Below are positions 10,150 to 20,804 of a stretch of 64,000 nt of DNA, piece after piece. The DNA is taken from positions 10,726,001-10,790,000 of the forward strand of contig JBHGNT010000016.1 of assembly GCA_043228905.1 (NCBI GenBank). The letters are read 5' to 3'. The notes beneath the pieces are model-generated. The model was not told the DNA's origin and did not search any database. It saw only the letters and a list, made by a program, of their open reading frames with translations. The number at the start of each line of letters is the position of its first letter. The stretch's first letter is position 1. Both the position numbers and the translations under genes were made by a program. This stretch comes from Azolla caroliniana. Its lineage: Eukaryota > Polypodiophyta.

Positions 10150-10910
10150 CAATATGATCTTGATTGGCCTTGCTGGTGTCTCCTCTTGCGTTTCCGCCTA
10201 CCACTCCCAACTGGCGTGCTCTTTTGCCGCCTTGTCCGTGTCGGCCGCCTTCCCTTTGGGTGCCTTAGAGGCCAACAACTGTTGCCGTTTCGAAGCCGTT
10301 TTCGGGATGCCTTCGGTCGTTCTTCCCCACTTCATGGTCTTGGTGGGTTCGATAGGTGGCGCCAATAGGGTGAGCCATTGCGCCATTGTAGTCCATATTT
10401 TCCGACCCTCCTTGCCTCTTACAGAGTCGATGGCCGCATAGAGGTCGTATGCAATCAGTACCGGCCACTCCACCTTCACGCCTTCATACGTTGCTATGAT
10501 GAAGCTGGCTCGGTTCTGAGGCATGCATGGGGGTCAAGGGTATACATGTCCAAATTCATGGAGCACACGGGCAATCTCCCGAAATAATGTATCTTCGCCG
10601 CCCTATGTCCTGTAGGCCTTGCTGGCCAGAGAGTATTCGCCAAAATATTTTCAAATCTGCTCCGGAGTAGGGTTGTCGATAGTGAAGATGCCCCCCCCCC
10701 CCCTTTCGGAAGGCCAATCAAAGCATGCATGGCCTCCTCCGTGATCAGTTCTGTGTCGATTTCCTTCACTATCTTCTTCGCGTCCCGGTGCGGTGGCGCC
10801 TCCATGATCGTGAGGAAACCTTCTAGCCCATGTTGCCTTAGCCACTTCTTGGCTGCTTTAGAGAGTGCTTGGCAGTCCATGGCTTCTTCGAGGTCGGTGA
10901 GCACTGGTGA
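10150..10910 (-). pseudogene. Conserved extra ORF of E1 after integrase, frameshifted
   Basis: Two minus-strand frames together give a protein region similar to the one at 58340-58840 in E4: W-L-R-Q-H-G-L-E-G-F-L...M-E-A-P-P-H-R-D-A (frame starting 10904) and FIIATYEGVKVEWPVLIAYD (frame starting 10524). The E4 counterparts read W-L-L-E-K-G-F-E-G-Y...T-E-A-P-S-H-P-D-A and CIIIDTFEGRAVDWGVIIGP. A run of about 14 C near 10691-10704 is the likely frameshift. I do not recognise the family. Its place between integrase and the 3' LTR matches where some Tat and Athila elements carry additional genes. Confidence 0.6.
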
Positions 10911-11059
10911 GGGATGTGTTTGAGGAGGCTCTATGTGCGTGGGTTCGCCTGTGTGCGGTGGTGCTCCTTTGTTCGCGAAATGTGAAGACCTCCATGCGAT
11001 GGGAGTTTTCTTGCTGCATGTTGGCGCCTTTTTTCTTCCTCACATGTGTGCACGTCATG

Positions 11060-11640
11060 TACTAAAATAGAATGTCGTGCCATGTGGCGGTGGTTTAATA
11101 CCCTATTAATAGCCCACTACGTACCTTTTCAAAGTGCCTGTTCGGTCCTTGTTCTTGCATGTGTCCGTTCACACCTCACCCTTGCATGATTTACTTTGAT
11201 TTGATTTGATTCGCTTTTTTTTTCCTTCTTTTAGTCCTAAACTATTTGGTTCATTCGCATCCGGTCCCACCGGACCCCTATCCGAATTGTGGGACTTGTC
11301 GGCCGGTGGACTGCTTGCCATCGCGTCGTTGTTGCCGTTTGCCGGCTCGTGCTCCTTCTTACCGGTTTCGAGCTTGCCGATTGCTAAACGTGTTGCCGTC
11401 TCTTCCGACCTACCGGTGTTTGGTTTTGTGTTTGGTTCTGTGTCAAATCGTTCAAATGGGTTTCTTGGCATGGGTCCATTGTCTGGTTTGAGTCAGAACC
11501 CATTGACCCATTTACCCAGAACCTCGCCGGCGAGTGTCCCTAACTGGTAGGAACCGTTGAACTCACGCGTGATCTAGTATGGTTCGGTTCACTCAAACCG
11601 TAGCTTCCCCGGCATCTTACCCATTTGGTTCTGGAATACT
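11060..11640. other. Non-coding spacer of E1 between integrase and the extra ORF
   Basis: No convincing gene. Contains proline-rich frames on both strands that do not resemble gypsy proteins, and several short C-rich runs. Similar in position to the stretch in E4 that received Tp2b. Confidence 0.5.
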
Positions 11641-13203
11641 AGTACCGGCTTACCGATTCCGAACATCTTTGCGTTTCCTTTTCGGTGACGATGTACGAAC
11701 GCCTTCCTTCGCCGCTACTCAAGTTCTAGGTGCATGATGCTAGCTAGCCGGTGTTCTTCCAATTTGCAAAACGTGGTTAACCGGATCACTTCCAATTCCT
11801 TCTCATTTAGGCGTTCCCGAATCTGTATGCGTAAACTCGGTACCTGGAACTCAACCAACATTACTGTCCCCAATCTGAATGCTAGGCGAAACGGTGTTGT
11901 GCGGATAGTTGTCTTATATGCCGTTCGATAGGGCTAGAGTGCACTGTGTAGCTTTGTATCCCAATCCATCCGGTTCTCATTGACGATTTCCTTTTCAGTG
12001 AGGATGCACAAACGCCTTCCATCGCCGCTACTCAAGTTCTAGGTGCATGATGCTGGCTAGCCGGTGTTCTTCCAATTCGCACAACGCGGCTAACCGGATT
12101 GCTTCCAATTCCTTCTCATTTAGGCGTTCCCGAATCTGTATTCGTAAACTTGGTACCTGGAACTCAACCGGCATCACTGTCTCCAATCCGAATGCTAGGA
12201 AAAACGGTGTTGTGCAGATACTTGTCTTATATGCCGTTCGATAGGCCCAGAGTGCACTGTGTAGCTTTGTATCCCAATCCGTCTGGTTCTCATTGACGAT
12301 TTCCTTTTTGGTGACGATGCACAAATGCCTTCCTTCGCCGCTACTCAAGTTCTAGGTGCACGATGTTGGCTAGCCGGTGTTCTTCCAATTCGCACAACGT
12401 GGCTAACCGGATCGCTTCCGATTCCTTCTCATTTAGGCGTTCCCGAACTCAACCGGCATCACTGTCTCCAATCCGAAGTGCTGACCTTGGTCACTTATTA
12501 GCTCTATCGGACATCCATACCGGCACCAGATGTATTCATCTAAAATTTTTGCCGTGGATGCCGCGGTGTTGTTGCGTAGTGCTTTGGCTTCCACCCATTT
12601 TGTGCAATAGTCCATAACGACAATCACGTACCAGTTGCCGGTTCTCATTGTTGGTGGTTTGAATGGACCAACAAAATCCAGCCCCCATTTCTGAAATGGT
12701 TCTAACGGTAGCACAGGCTGGTGAGGCATCCTGGCTTGTTCGGTTGGTTGGCCCATTCTCTGACATAGGTCGCATTCTGTAGCATACCGGACTACATCCT
12801 TCAATGTTGTTGGCCACCATAGTCCACTCTACCATATTTTCCTTGCCGTAGCGTCTTCGGCATAATGTCCTCCAGCCACTCCGCAGTGTGCTTCGCGCAA
12901 TATTATGTCCTTTTCGTCACTGCGCACTACACGCCGCCATATGACATCTGCGCCTTTGTGGTACAGTGTGTCTTGTAATAGACAAAAGTGTCGGCTTTGA
13001 ACAACTAAGGGTTTCCTCTCGTCTCTGTTCATCTCCTCCAGAGGTAAGCCGATGCTCAGAAATTGGTGCATGTTGGTGAGCCACTTGTCTTCCTCTGCGA
13101 CCGTACCATCCATTGCCGTTTCTGCTGTGACTCTAAACAGCTCTGCATCCGGGAAATCGTCTGGGACGCCGTCACCGGTTTCGCCGGAATCTAACCAGCT
13201 CAA
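11640..13203 (-). pseudogene. Integrase of E1, broken by tandem duplication
   Basis: Minus strand: the zinc-binding end (L-R-E-A-H-C-G-V-A-G-G-H-Y, about 12890-12850; C-D-L-C-Q-R near 12770) followed by the core with W-G-L-D-F-V-G-P-F (about 12700), D-Y-C-T-K-W-V-E-A-K (about 12610) and the second acidic motif E-L-I-S-D-Q-G-Q-H-F (about 12490). After that the sequence jumps to G-L-E-T-V-M-P-V-E-F, so the third catalytic residue (the glutamate motif) is missing at the junction with the 313-bp duplication. Integrase would join the element to host DNA; this copy cannot. Confidence 0.8.
11650..12450. repeat. 313-bp tandem duplication within E1 integrase
   Basis: Three successive starts of the unit, GTGCA(T/C)GATG(C/T)T(A/G)GCTAGCCGG, lie at about 11730, 12043 and 12356, spaced 313 bp each. 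The end of an earlier unit is visible at 11650-11729 and the third unit is cut near 12450. The unit encodes, on the minus strand, the end of the integrase core and the following region (W-A-Y-R-T-A-Y-K-T...F-F-L-A-F-G-L-E). As 313 is not a multiple of three, the duplication breaks the frame. Units differ at a modest number of sites, so the duplication is not brand new. Confidence 0.9.
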
Positions 13204-13221
13204 ATAGTCTGCTACCGCATG

Positions 13222-15560
13222 TTATATGTTGGATCGATGGAATATCTCGAACTCAAATTCTTGTAATAGTAATGTCCACCGGGCCAACTTACCGATGAGT
13301 GATGCTTTGGACACCAAGTAGAGGAGCGCTGAATGATCTACGTGGAAGGAAAATTTCCTTCCCAACATATAATGTCTAAACTTGGTGACACTGTAGATCA
13401 TACCCAAGGCCTCTCTTTCCGTTGTGGAATAATTACGTTTTGCTTGGGACAGCTTCCGGCTGGCATAATACACTGGCCGGTACCACTTCGGTTCTGTTGG
13501 TTGCATAAGCGCGCTCCCGATTGGGATGTCAGACGCGTCAACGAACACATGGAACTCTTTAGACCAATCCGGAGGTTGCACCACTGACGCTTGTGACAAT
13601 AGTACTTTTAGTGCCCAGTAAGCCTTGTCTTCTGTGTTCGTCCATTGGAACGGTGTCCAATGTACCACGGCATGCAATGGCGTAGCCAGGTCTGCCAGAT
13701 ACCGGAGCATTCGGCTATGCCACCGAATTTGTCCTAAGAACCGGCTTAATGCCTTTGCTGTGGTTGGTGCCGGTGCCTCCAAAATAGCTTTGACCTTGTC
13801 TGGATCCACTACAATACCGTCCTTGCTCATGATGTGGCCAAGTAACGCTCCGCTAGACACTCCAAACACGCATTTTGCTAGGTTAAGGCTTAGCCGGTAA
13901 ACCCTACATTTCTCCAGACATAGTCGAAGGTGCTGAAGGTGATCCCCTTCCCGACTATAAATAGTGAAGTCGTCCAAGAACACCTGCATGAAATGCCGGA
14001 ATGAATTCTCCGAAAATCTCCATGATGATCCGCTGGAAGGTTGCCGATGCCGTTTTTAGTCCGAACATCATAACTACGGCAACAAAGACTCCCCATTTGG
14101 TGACAAAAGCGGTTTTCTCCTAGTCGTCAGGGTGCATCCGGATCTGACTATAGCCACTGAAACCGTCCAGAAAACTGTACACCTCATGACCGGCGACCAC
14201 ATCCAAGACTCCATCCGTGAATGGAAGTGGAAAGGCGTCCATTACCGTAGCCGCATTCAATTTCCGGTAGTACGACTATCAGACTGAGCCATGTGTCTTT
14301 CTTTACCGGTCGGATGAAGCCAACCCTGAGCAACTTGTCGATTTCTTCTTTGACTTTTGCTGCGTAATTCGGGTTCATACGGTAACGCCGTTGCGCTACC
14401 GGTTTGGCGTCTTTACTCAGATGTATCTGGTGTTGATACAACTGAGGATTGAGTCCCCGCATGTCCTCATAGGACCAGGCGAACACATCGTGAAATTCCT
14501 TTAGGAGTGTGATCATTGCCGTTTTGTTCTCTGGGGTCATTTCCTTGGCGATGTAAACCAGTCTTGCATCCTCTGTGGTACCTAGGTTTACCTCTTCTAG
14601 TTGGGATGCTTTTACATGTTGCGACACCACCATTTCTCTTTCCAGTGCCTCCTGTGCTTGCCGTAACTCCCAGATCGCTTCTTTATCCGATTCCTCGTTA
14701 GTCCAGTCCGGTTGCAGTATGTACGGTGATACTGCTTCAACTACATCAATTTTGAACAGCGGTACGATCTTCGGATTTTCCTGTAAGTATTGATCGACCT
14801 CTTCGTCCACCAATCCTTCTAGAATGTTGACACATTCCGCATATAGCGGCGTCAATTCCTTGCCGGTACCCGACCGTGGTTGAGTTGGTACTCGCACTTT
14901 CGCTTTTTCACGCCGGAACGTAATTATATTTTTCCTCCAGTTTTGCTTGATGTGTGTTGTTTTTAACCAAGGGTGTCCCAACAATAGTGGGTAAGCTCCC
15001 TGAGCCTGTAGTTGGAGAACTACTGCCGAAATGCGAAATGTGTGACCCCCGATGGTCACTTCTAGATCACGTATTAATCCGGTCGGCCGTACTGAGCTTG
15101 TGTCCGCCATCCAAAGCCAAAACGGGCATTATTCCCAGTCATGGATTCCTAGAGTGTTACATGTTCAAAGGGTGATCACGTTTACGTCGGATCCTCCATC
15201 GATAATCGTGTCGGGTAGCTCTTTTCATTTCATGATGGCTGTGATTGTCGGACTGCTCGTGTTTACTACCACCGGTCCTTCCTCTGGATTTGAAAAGAAA
15301 GCCGGAGCCAGTGGTGTGTCGGCTGCCGTCCTTCCTGTCTTCAATCCTTCCGTGAAGCGTGGTACCAGTTGCAATAGCCGGCCTAACGGCAGCGTTATTT
15401 GGCATTCTTGTAACGCCTGCCATGTTGGGTTTTCGGGCTGCCCTAAGCCGGTGAGCTCTTCGGCATTCTCCTTTTGTTGTTCGAGCTTTGCCACATTCCG
15501 CTCGTTTGCCTTCTTCACCCATTCAGTTGCTTGCTTCCAGATGCCTTCTTGAGTTACCTA
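13222..15560 (-). pseudogene. Protease, RT and RNase H of E1
   Basis: On the minus strand the order is: a region with I-T-L-P-L-G-R-L-L-Q-L-V-P-R-F before the protease (about 15400); protease active site I-I-D-G-G-S-D-V-N-V-I at about 15175-15206; the post-protease stretch ending L-G-H-P-W-L (about 14970); RT start Q-R-R-Y-R-M-N-P-N-Y (about 14390); RT catalytic F-L-D-D-F (about 13980); RNase H F-H-V-F-V-D-A-S-D (about 13540) and N-Y-S-T-T-E-R-E-A-L-G-M (about 13430). The long frame 15110-14184 is open, but stops and a shift separate it from 13989-13222. The F-L-D-D form of RT and the overall order fit the Tat/Athila branch of Ty3/gypsy. Confidence 0.8.
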
Positions 15561-17400
15561 CTCCGTGGCTTTGACTTTTGATATTGTAGTGACTTGTTGT
15601 AAGTCAGCGACTTCCACGTCTACCATGTTCACCGCTGGTTGCTTGTCGTAGCTCTTTGTCGGACATTGGTTACTATAGTGGCCTTCTTGCTGGCAATAAT
15701 AGCAGTACGCCTTTTGGGTGTTGCTGGATTCGGTGTTTGTGCCCGCACTCGGTTGAGGTCCTGTGGTAAGTGCTTGGTTTTGGTCCGGTTGGCTGCTTGG
15801 AGCGCCCTTTTCCAGTTCCCGTGGATGACCCCCCTTTTTGTTGAAATGACGTTTCTTGTTGAAATTCTTTTTGTTTCGGTAACCTTGACGAGGCTGGTCA
15901 TCATACTTGCCATAGTCGTCCCGTCGTTGGTTGTAACCAGGGGAATGATCCCGGTTGTATCTCTCGTACCGTCCATTATAGTCCCGGTATCTATCCTGTC
16001 TGTCATACCAGTCATAAGCGTCTCTTCGATCGTTGTACCAGACATCTTGTCCTGGCCGGTAGCGCTCCTCTCGCCGCCAGCGTTCTTCTTCTTCCTCCCG
16101 GTTGCTTCATGGTTCAATTTGTCGGACCAATGGTGCTTGCCGATTTAACAAGTTATACTCACACCGTTCCATTGTGTGACTTCTAGAGTGGCAGAGCAAG
16201 CATTGGGAACGCATGGTGCATTCCAACGCCGAATGTCCGGCATTCATGCATGTTGTACATTGAATTGCTTGCCGAAAGCGGAGGTCCTCATCTGTCGGTA
16301 GTGCACGTTGAAGTGCACCGATGGTTACCCACGAACTTGATTTTTCCATTTCCCGAACTCGGTCGATCACTTGATCTATGCTGCTGGTGTGGAAATCAAT
16401 GACGATGCACACCGTTCGTAAGGGTTCTCGGAGTGCCGCTAAGATTATGGCCTTTGTTTCTTCCTTCGATGGTGCCCGGCTGAGCTGACTGTGGATCCGC
16501 TAGAACCGGATGAAAAACTATTGAATGTTCTCCGTTGGTTCCTGCCGGATAATGTAAAATAGGCCTACCATTTCCCGTTGGTCCATCTCCTTGTGAAAGA
16601 AATGCAAGAATTTGGTCTTTAATTGCTTCAAACGTGGGGATGGTGTTGGGATGTTGTGTTCGGTGCCATCTTGCAGCCGGTCCCTCCAGGGTCATGCCGA
16701 ACTCTGCCATTTTTTAGCGTTCCTCTTTGTCCGCATTTAAGCGCTGGGACACATGGTTTGCCTCCCAGGTCTGCTGAAGCGCATGAAAGTGGGCTTCCGC
16801 GTCCGGATCATCCCGGTATTTGGGATATTGGAACGACATGTCGTCGTCCGGTGTTGGTACCCGGGCTGGTGGTGTCGGTGGTCTTTCCTCCTCCTTTGTA
16901 GGCGTCAGAGGTCTTTCCCGGTCCTCTGTCGGCGTCAGAGGTCTTTCCTGATCCTCTTTCGGTGTTGGAGGCCTCTCCTCCTCGACTTCCGGTGTCGGAG
17001 ATCTCTCTTCCTCGACTTCTGGTTCCGGAGTGTGCTCGACTTCCGGTGCTGGAGGTTCCAGCCTTGTCAATTCTGGTTCCGTGTCGGCAAGGTATCCGAC
17101 TCCTTGTCCTCCAGTCCGTTTGGAGTGTCGTTACTGCTATGGTAGTTCGTATGCGCGCTGTATTCCCCTTCTGAATCTGATTCAAACGCCGAAAATGCTT
17201 CAGATTCGCCTTCGCCTGCTGCCAATGCCTGGAGAAGGGATTTCGCTTCCTGAAGGCCGTTTCCTTCCTCCGGGTAGTCGTTTTGTTGTAAACAAAGTGA
17301 CTCCTTGACCACTCTCCGGATCTCCTTGGAAAATGAGCGATCCGTTCAGGTTTCTTCTGCCGCTTGCTAGAAAGCTTCTCGCTTCCTTAGCCATTCAACA
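15560..17400 (-). pseudogene. gag of E1 with acidic Pro-Thr repeats and two zinc knuckles
   Basis: Begins near 17400 on the minus strand. An acidic stretch near 17030-16860 has repeated E-R-P-x-T-P units of about 12-14 residues. Then comes a gag-like helix region (M-A-E-F-G-M-T-L-E-G-P-A-A-R-W-H near 16710). Two CCHC knuckles follow: CTTCMNAGHSALEC (about 16260-16220) and, in another frame, CYYCQQEGHYSNQC (about 15700-15660). E4 gag has the same two-knuckle plan. Frames change several times, so this copy is not functional. Confidence 0.7.
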
Positions 17401-17501
17401 AGTCTCCTTGCTCGCTCTGTAACCGGGTCGTTCGTTGGTCTAGTCATCCATTCTCGCCGTTGTTCGCTGCGATTGTGCAGGAATCGTGGTCGCCAAAAAT
17501 T

Positions 17502-17942
17502 GTGTTAATCCTTAGGGCTGGACAATGGCATAACACAGGGTGTCTACGGAAGACACTTCACCAAAGGGTGCTACGGCGAGATAACTTAAAACTCAAGGAT
17601 TAATCAGACTTTAAATGGTTACTTAGCAATAGGGCATTAGACTTGATACACGCGTATGATAGTACAATTAGCACAGAACAGTAATCAACACTTAAAGATA
17701 AAACAAGAAGCTCTATTAATTATCCGTCAAAGTTTTACATTGTAACCGGGCCTTTATATATAGGTCACTGGTGCTGACTACAAAACGGTGCCAACCGGCA
17801 CCTGTTCAGAACCGGTCCGGATCTGGATCGGCATATTCCGGTCCGTCCATTCATGTCTCATAAAGTACTTAATTATAATCTATTCCGAATAAACAATCCC
17901 TTTCACATTCTGGTCTTTAACTCCTTTGCCTGCCAGGTAACA
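17502..17942 (-). repeat. 5' LTR of E1
   Basis: On the minus strand it starts TGTTACCTGGCAGGC at 17942 and ends ...GGATTAACA(CA) near 17504-17502, followed by ATTTTTGGCGACCACG, comparable to CTTTTGGCACACC after the E4 LTR. A TATA-like TATATATAAAGG lies near 17754 on the minus strand. GTTCC at 17943-17947 would be the target duplication; its partner is lost with the 3' end. Confidence 0.75.
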
Positions 17943-17989
17943 GTTCCCAACTGCCCTTAGGGAAGGGAGCCGCAACGGGCTTCACCTTC

Positions 17990-20545
17990 TAGTCCACAAT
18001 CTTGTACTTGGTGTCTACTCGGGCGATCTGATGCACCCTAGTTTCCCTTTCAAAGTCTGCGATGACTTCGTACATGTCGACCGAGTTGACCAGTATCACC
18101 CGGTCTTCGCTCAGGCCTGCTTCGACTACCATCCCGATTTCTCCAAGGGTGTCGTGAAACGAGATCAACTCCACGAGCTCAAGGCTCCACATGCCTTTAA
18201 GTGCATCTCGGCCCATTTCCTTTGTCGGCCACTAATGCTAGTTATGGTACAAACCCCATTGTCGGAGAACAAAATTTTCCTACCTATATTACAGGTGTGG
18301 GGAATTTTCCGGCCATCCGGACTATCGCAACCCCACGCCTTGATAGCCCTTTCTAAAAATCCACCCGGTCGTTATTTCCAAGGGTGTCCCGGTTCCGCTC
18401 GTGATTCTTCCTCATCGTAAAAAACTGGACGGAATGATGACCGTCCTAACTTTTTACCCTTGCGAAAGTCGAGCCATTGTCCAGCACTTTCGACTCCATT
18501 CTAGCCGTCGTGATGTATGGTTCGCCGAGGATGACCGGGTGGGAAGACGTCTCTTGCACGAAAAAGTGTTGGTTTATGTTGATGTCTCCGACGCTCACTC
18601 TGACGTTCGAGCAAGGCCCGTGTCGTTCTTTTGTGGCTCTCATAGCCGCGCGTATCTTCCACCCGTGTTTGGTGTTGATCGGCCATCTCCCCTTTTTGTA
18701 GAAGTCCATAGACATCAGGTTGATTTTCGACCCATGGTTGGTCAACGCTACCACTGGTTCCTTCACGTCCCCGATGTGAACCAGGGTCTCCGTAGTCGCT
18801 CTTGCTCAGTGTGGCCTGGCGTAGTGGCTTTCCGCAAGCTCGTCTTCCGCGGCCATCTCGTCGAGGAGCACCACCCCTACTTCAACCGGCTTCTCGGGCT
18901 TCGGTTCCGTCGCGAGACGCTTTCTTTTTACGAGATCCACAATGCTATCATGCAATTCCCTTCTCGCTATTCCAAGCACTTCCTCTAGAACTTGCTCCTC
19001 TAGAACCTTATGTAGGTTCATCGTTCTCTCGATCTCCGAGCTTAATCGGAAGCTCGAACCCCTGCCCTTTTCCTTCTCCTAGGACCTGGTTGGAGTGGCA
19101 TCCGCCTCTTGGGCCTGCTTCAGGTGTAATAACCCAACCAAAATGCCCGCCCCCCCTGTCTTTCTGGCTTGCCTTTCGTCAATCAGAGCTTCGTAGTTCC
19201 TACACGCGGCTTCCACAAAGCCGGTGTTTTCTTCAACTGGGTCACTCCAGCTAGTGACCTCACGCACACGCTCCTCCGCGCGGTCCGCTTCTTCCTTCTG
19301 CAACCTTCCCCCAGACAAGGTCTTGAGTATCACCGGCAAGAACCCGGGTTTTGTATCGGGCGTAGCCACCTTTTCGCCTACGCAGATGCCGACTAAAGCC
19401 TAGTAGTGGATGGCTTTGACGTGCCGCACCGTGGCCTCTTCCATTAACCTCGTCATGCCACATCATCCGAAATTTACGTCAAGCATTCTTCGCGTGTCGT
19501 TCGCATGAATTCTGCCATTCGAAAGATAAATCCAATTACTCCTGAGTACTTTGCCGAAGTCGACGCAATCTCTCCGGGCATGTCCGATGGCGTTGCACCA
19601 TATGCACCTTTGGTTGGCTGGCGGTCGGTGGTCGCGCGGCTGACCCTCATCACTTCTTTGGGCCTGGGCGATCTGGAGGTCGGGCACCATCCTTGTTAGT
19701 TCTTCTAGTCCTACGCCGCCTGCGACTACTTGATGGGGGCGGGCCTAGCTCGAGCCACCTCCTCGCTTCTTCCGTTCGGGTTGGCATCGGCTCAACCCTA
19801 ATCTCGACAGCTGCTCCGGCCGGCGACGACCTCTTCTCTTTCTAGTCTCTTCATTTGTCGATCCTGCCGCACATTCCTTTGATAGTAGCCCAGTAGGTCG
19901 TGAGACCGTTGTTTGTTTCAAGAAGAAGGCCCATGCTTTCGCAGATGCGCAAATTGAACGATGTAACGAACAATAGGACCTTGCTCGTCTCCAGCACGGT
20001 CCGGTCCAACGTAGAGAGCCGTGCGAACCGCGACTCGAACTCATGGAGGAGCGTCGAAGTGTTATGACCCTTGTCAGGGCTGTTAACCCAATCCACAACG
20101 TCCTTTCTCGACAGCCGGAGTGAGTCATCATAGTTGTACCTTTCAAGAATTCGCTTTGCGATGTCCGCCCAATCGCGGCAACCCGCTTGTATTTCGATCA
20201 TCTCCGTATGGATGCTCGACGTCACGACCCAGGGAAACCCTGTTAGCTGTCTATCCTCCGGTATATTCCTTATTTGCATTTCAGATTTGTAGGCCTCTAA
20301 GTAATTCGTGGCGTCTTTCCCACGGAACCGGCCTATCTGGTCGACCGTTGCTTTATGGCCCTGTCATTGCCCTCGTGAGCACTAACCAAGAGGTCTACCG
20401 CCACCACCATTGCTTCCGCCAGTTCACTCCCTCTCATTTTTCGGATTCCTTTGCCGCCCCCTTTCATGTCGGGTTCACCAAAGATGTGACGGAAATCCGC
20501 GTGGATGCGTAGAAATGGGGCAGGACCATGGGGGTCTTGAACCAA
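17990..20545 (-). pseudogene. gag-protease of gypsy element E2
   Basis: Minus strand, in several frames: gag begins with M-V-Q-D-P-H-G-P-A-P at 20545; a gag core follows (20279-19851, including D-W-A-D-I-A-K-R-I-L-E-R-Y and L-L-H-E-F-E-S-R-F-A-R-L); a CCHC knuckle CIWCNAIGHARRDC lies near 19600; and a retropepsin-like domain lies at 18766-18446 (A-L-T-N-H-G-S-K-I-N-L-M ... H-P-V-I-L-G-E-P-Y). The sequence reaches a pre-RT segment (18216-17989) and is cut by E1 at 17942. Most of RT is not present in the window; a later RT half of the same type is at 4250-2840. The aspartate expected in the protease D-[SHT]-G motif is asparagine here. Confidence 0.7.
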
Positions 20546-20557
20546 GGAATCAGGGAA

Positions 20558-20804
20558 GTGAGGGGGAAAGAGTCCGCACTATCCTCCCCATATTCTCTCC
20601 TCGATTCTCTCTCCTCGTAACTCTCCCCCCCCCTATGCGATGTTGGAACTCCTATTAATGCTCTAACTACCTAGCACCCCTCATCCTACCAATACCTAGT
20701 ATTTACATAGTTTAATTTAGTAGGGATGTGCACTCGTGCACACTGTGTTCTCGCATGTTTCACACTGTTTCCGCATATGGCCCGGAATCTTCACAACAAT
20801 GTAT
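20558..20804 (-). repeat. Probable 5' LTR of E2
   Basis: On the minus strand the stretch starts TGTTGTGAAGATTCC at 20804 and ends CTCA near 20558, just before the E2 leader and gag. To its right the sequence changes at once to the protease end of a second element of the same kind (E3), as expected if E2 inserted into E3. Only one LTR is seen, so the limits are tentative. A C9 run near 20626 lies inside. Confidence 0.45.

Larger units (their letters stand above)
4240..17942 (-). mobile_element. Tat-like Ty3/gypsy element E1, 3' end deleted, chromovirus nested in it
   Basis: Read on the minus strand: 5' LTR (17942-17504), gag, protease, RT, RNase H, integrase (to about 11640), a conserved extra ORF (10904-10150), then the nested chromovirus (10088-4640), then a coiled-coil ORF (4639-4230). 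The same order, with similar proteins, is seen in E4 on the plus strand at 43.8-61.4 kb, which supports treating these parts as one element. The 5' LTR starts TGTTACCTGGC on the minus strand, next to GTTCC (17943-17947) as possible target duplication. No 3' LTR is present: E1 runs straight into gypsy RT sequence near 4250-4290, so the 3' end was lost by deletion. Confidence 0.75.
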
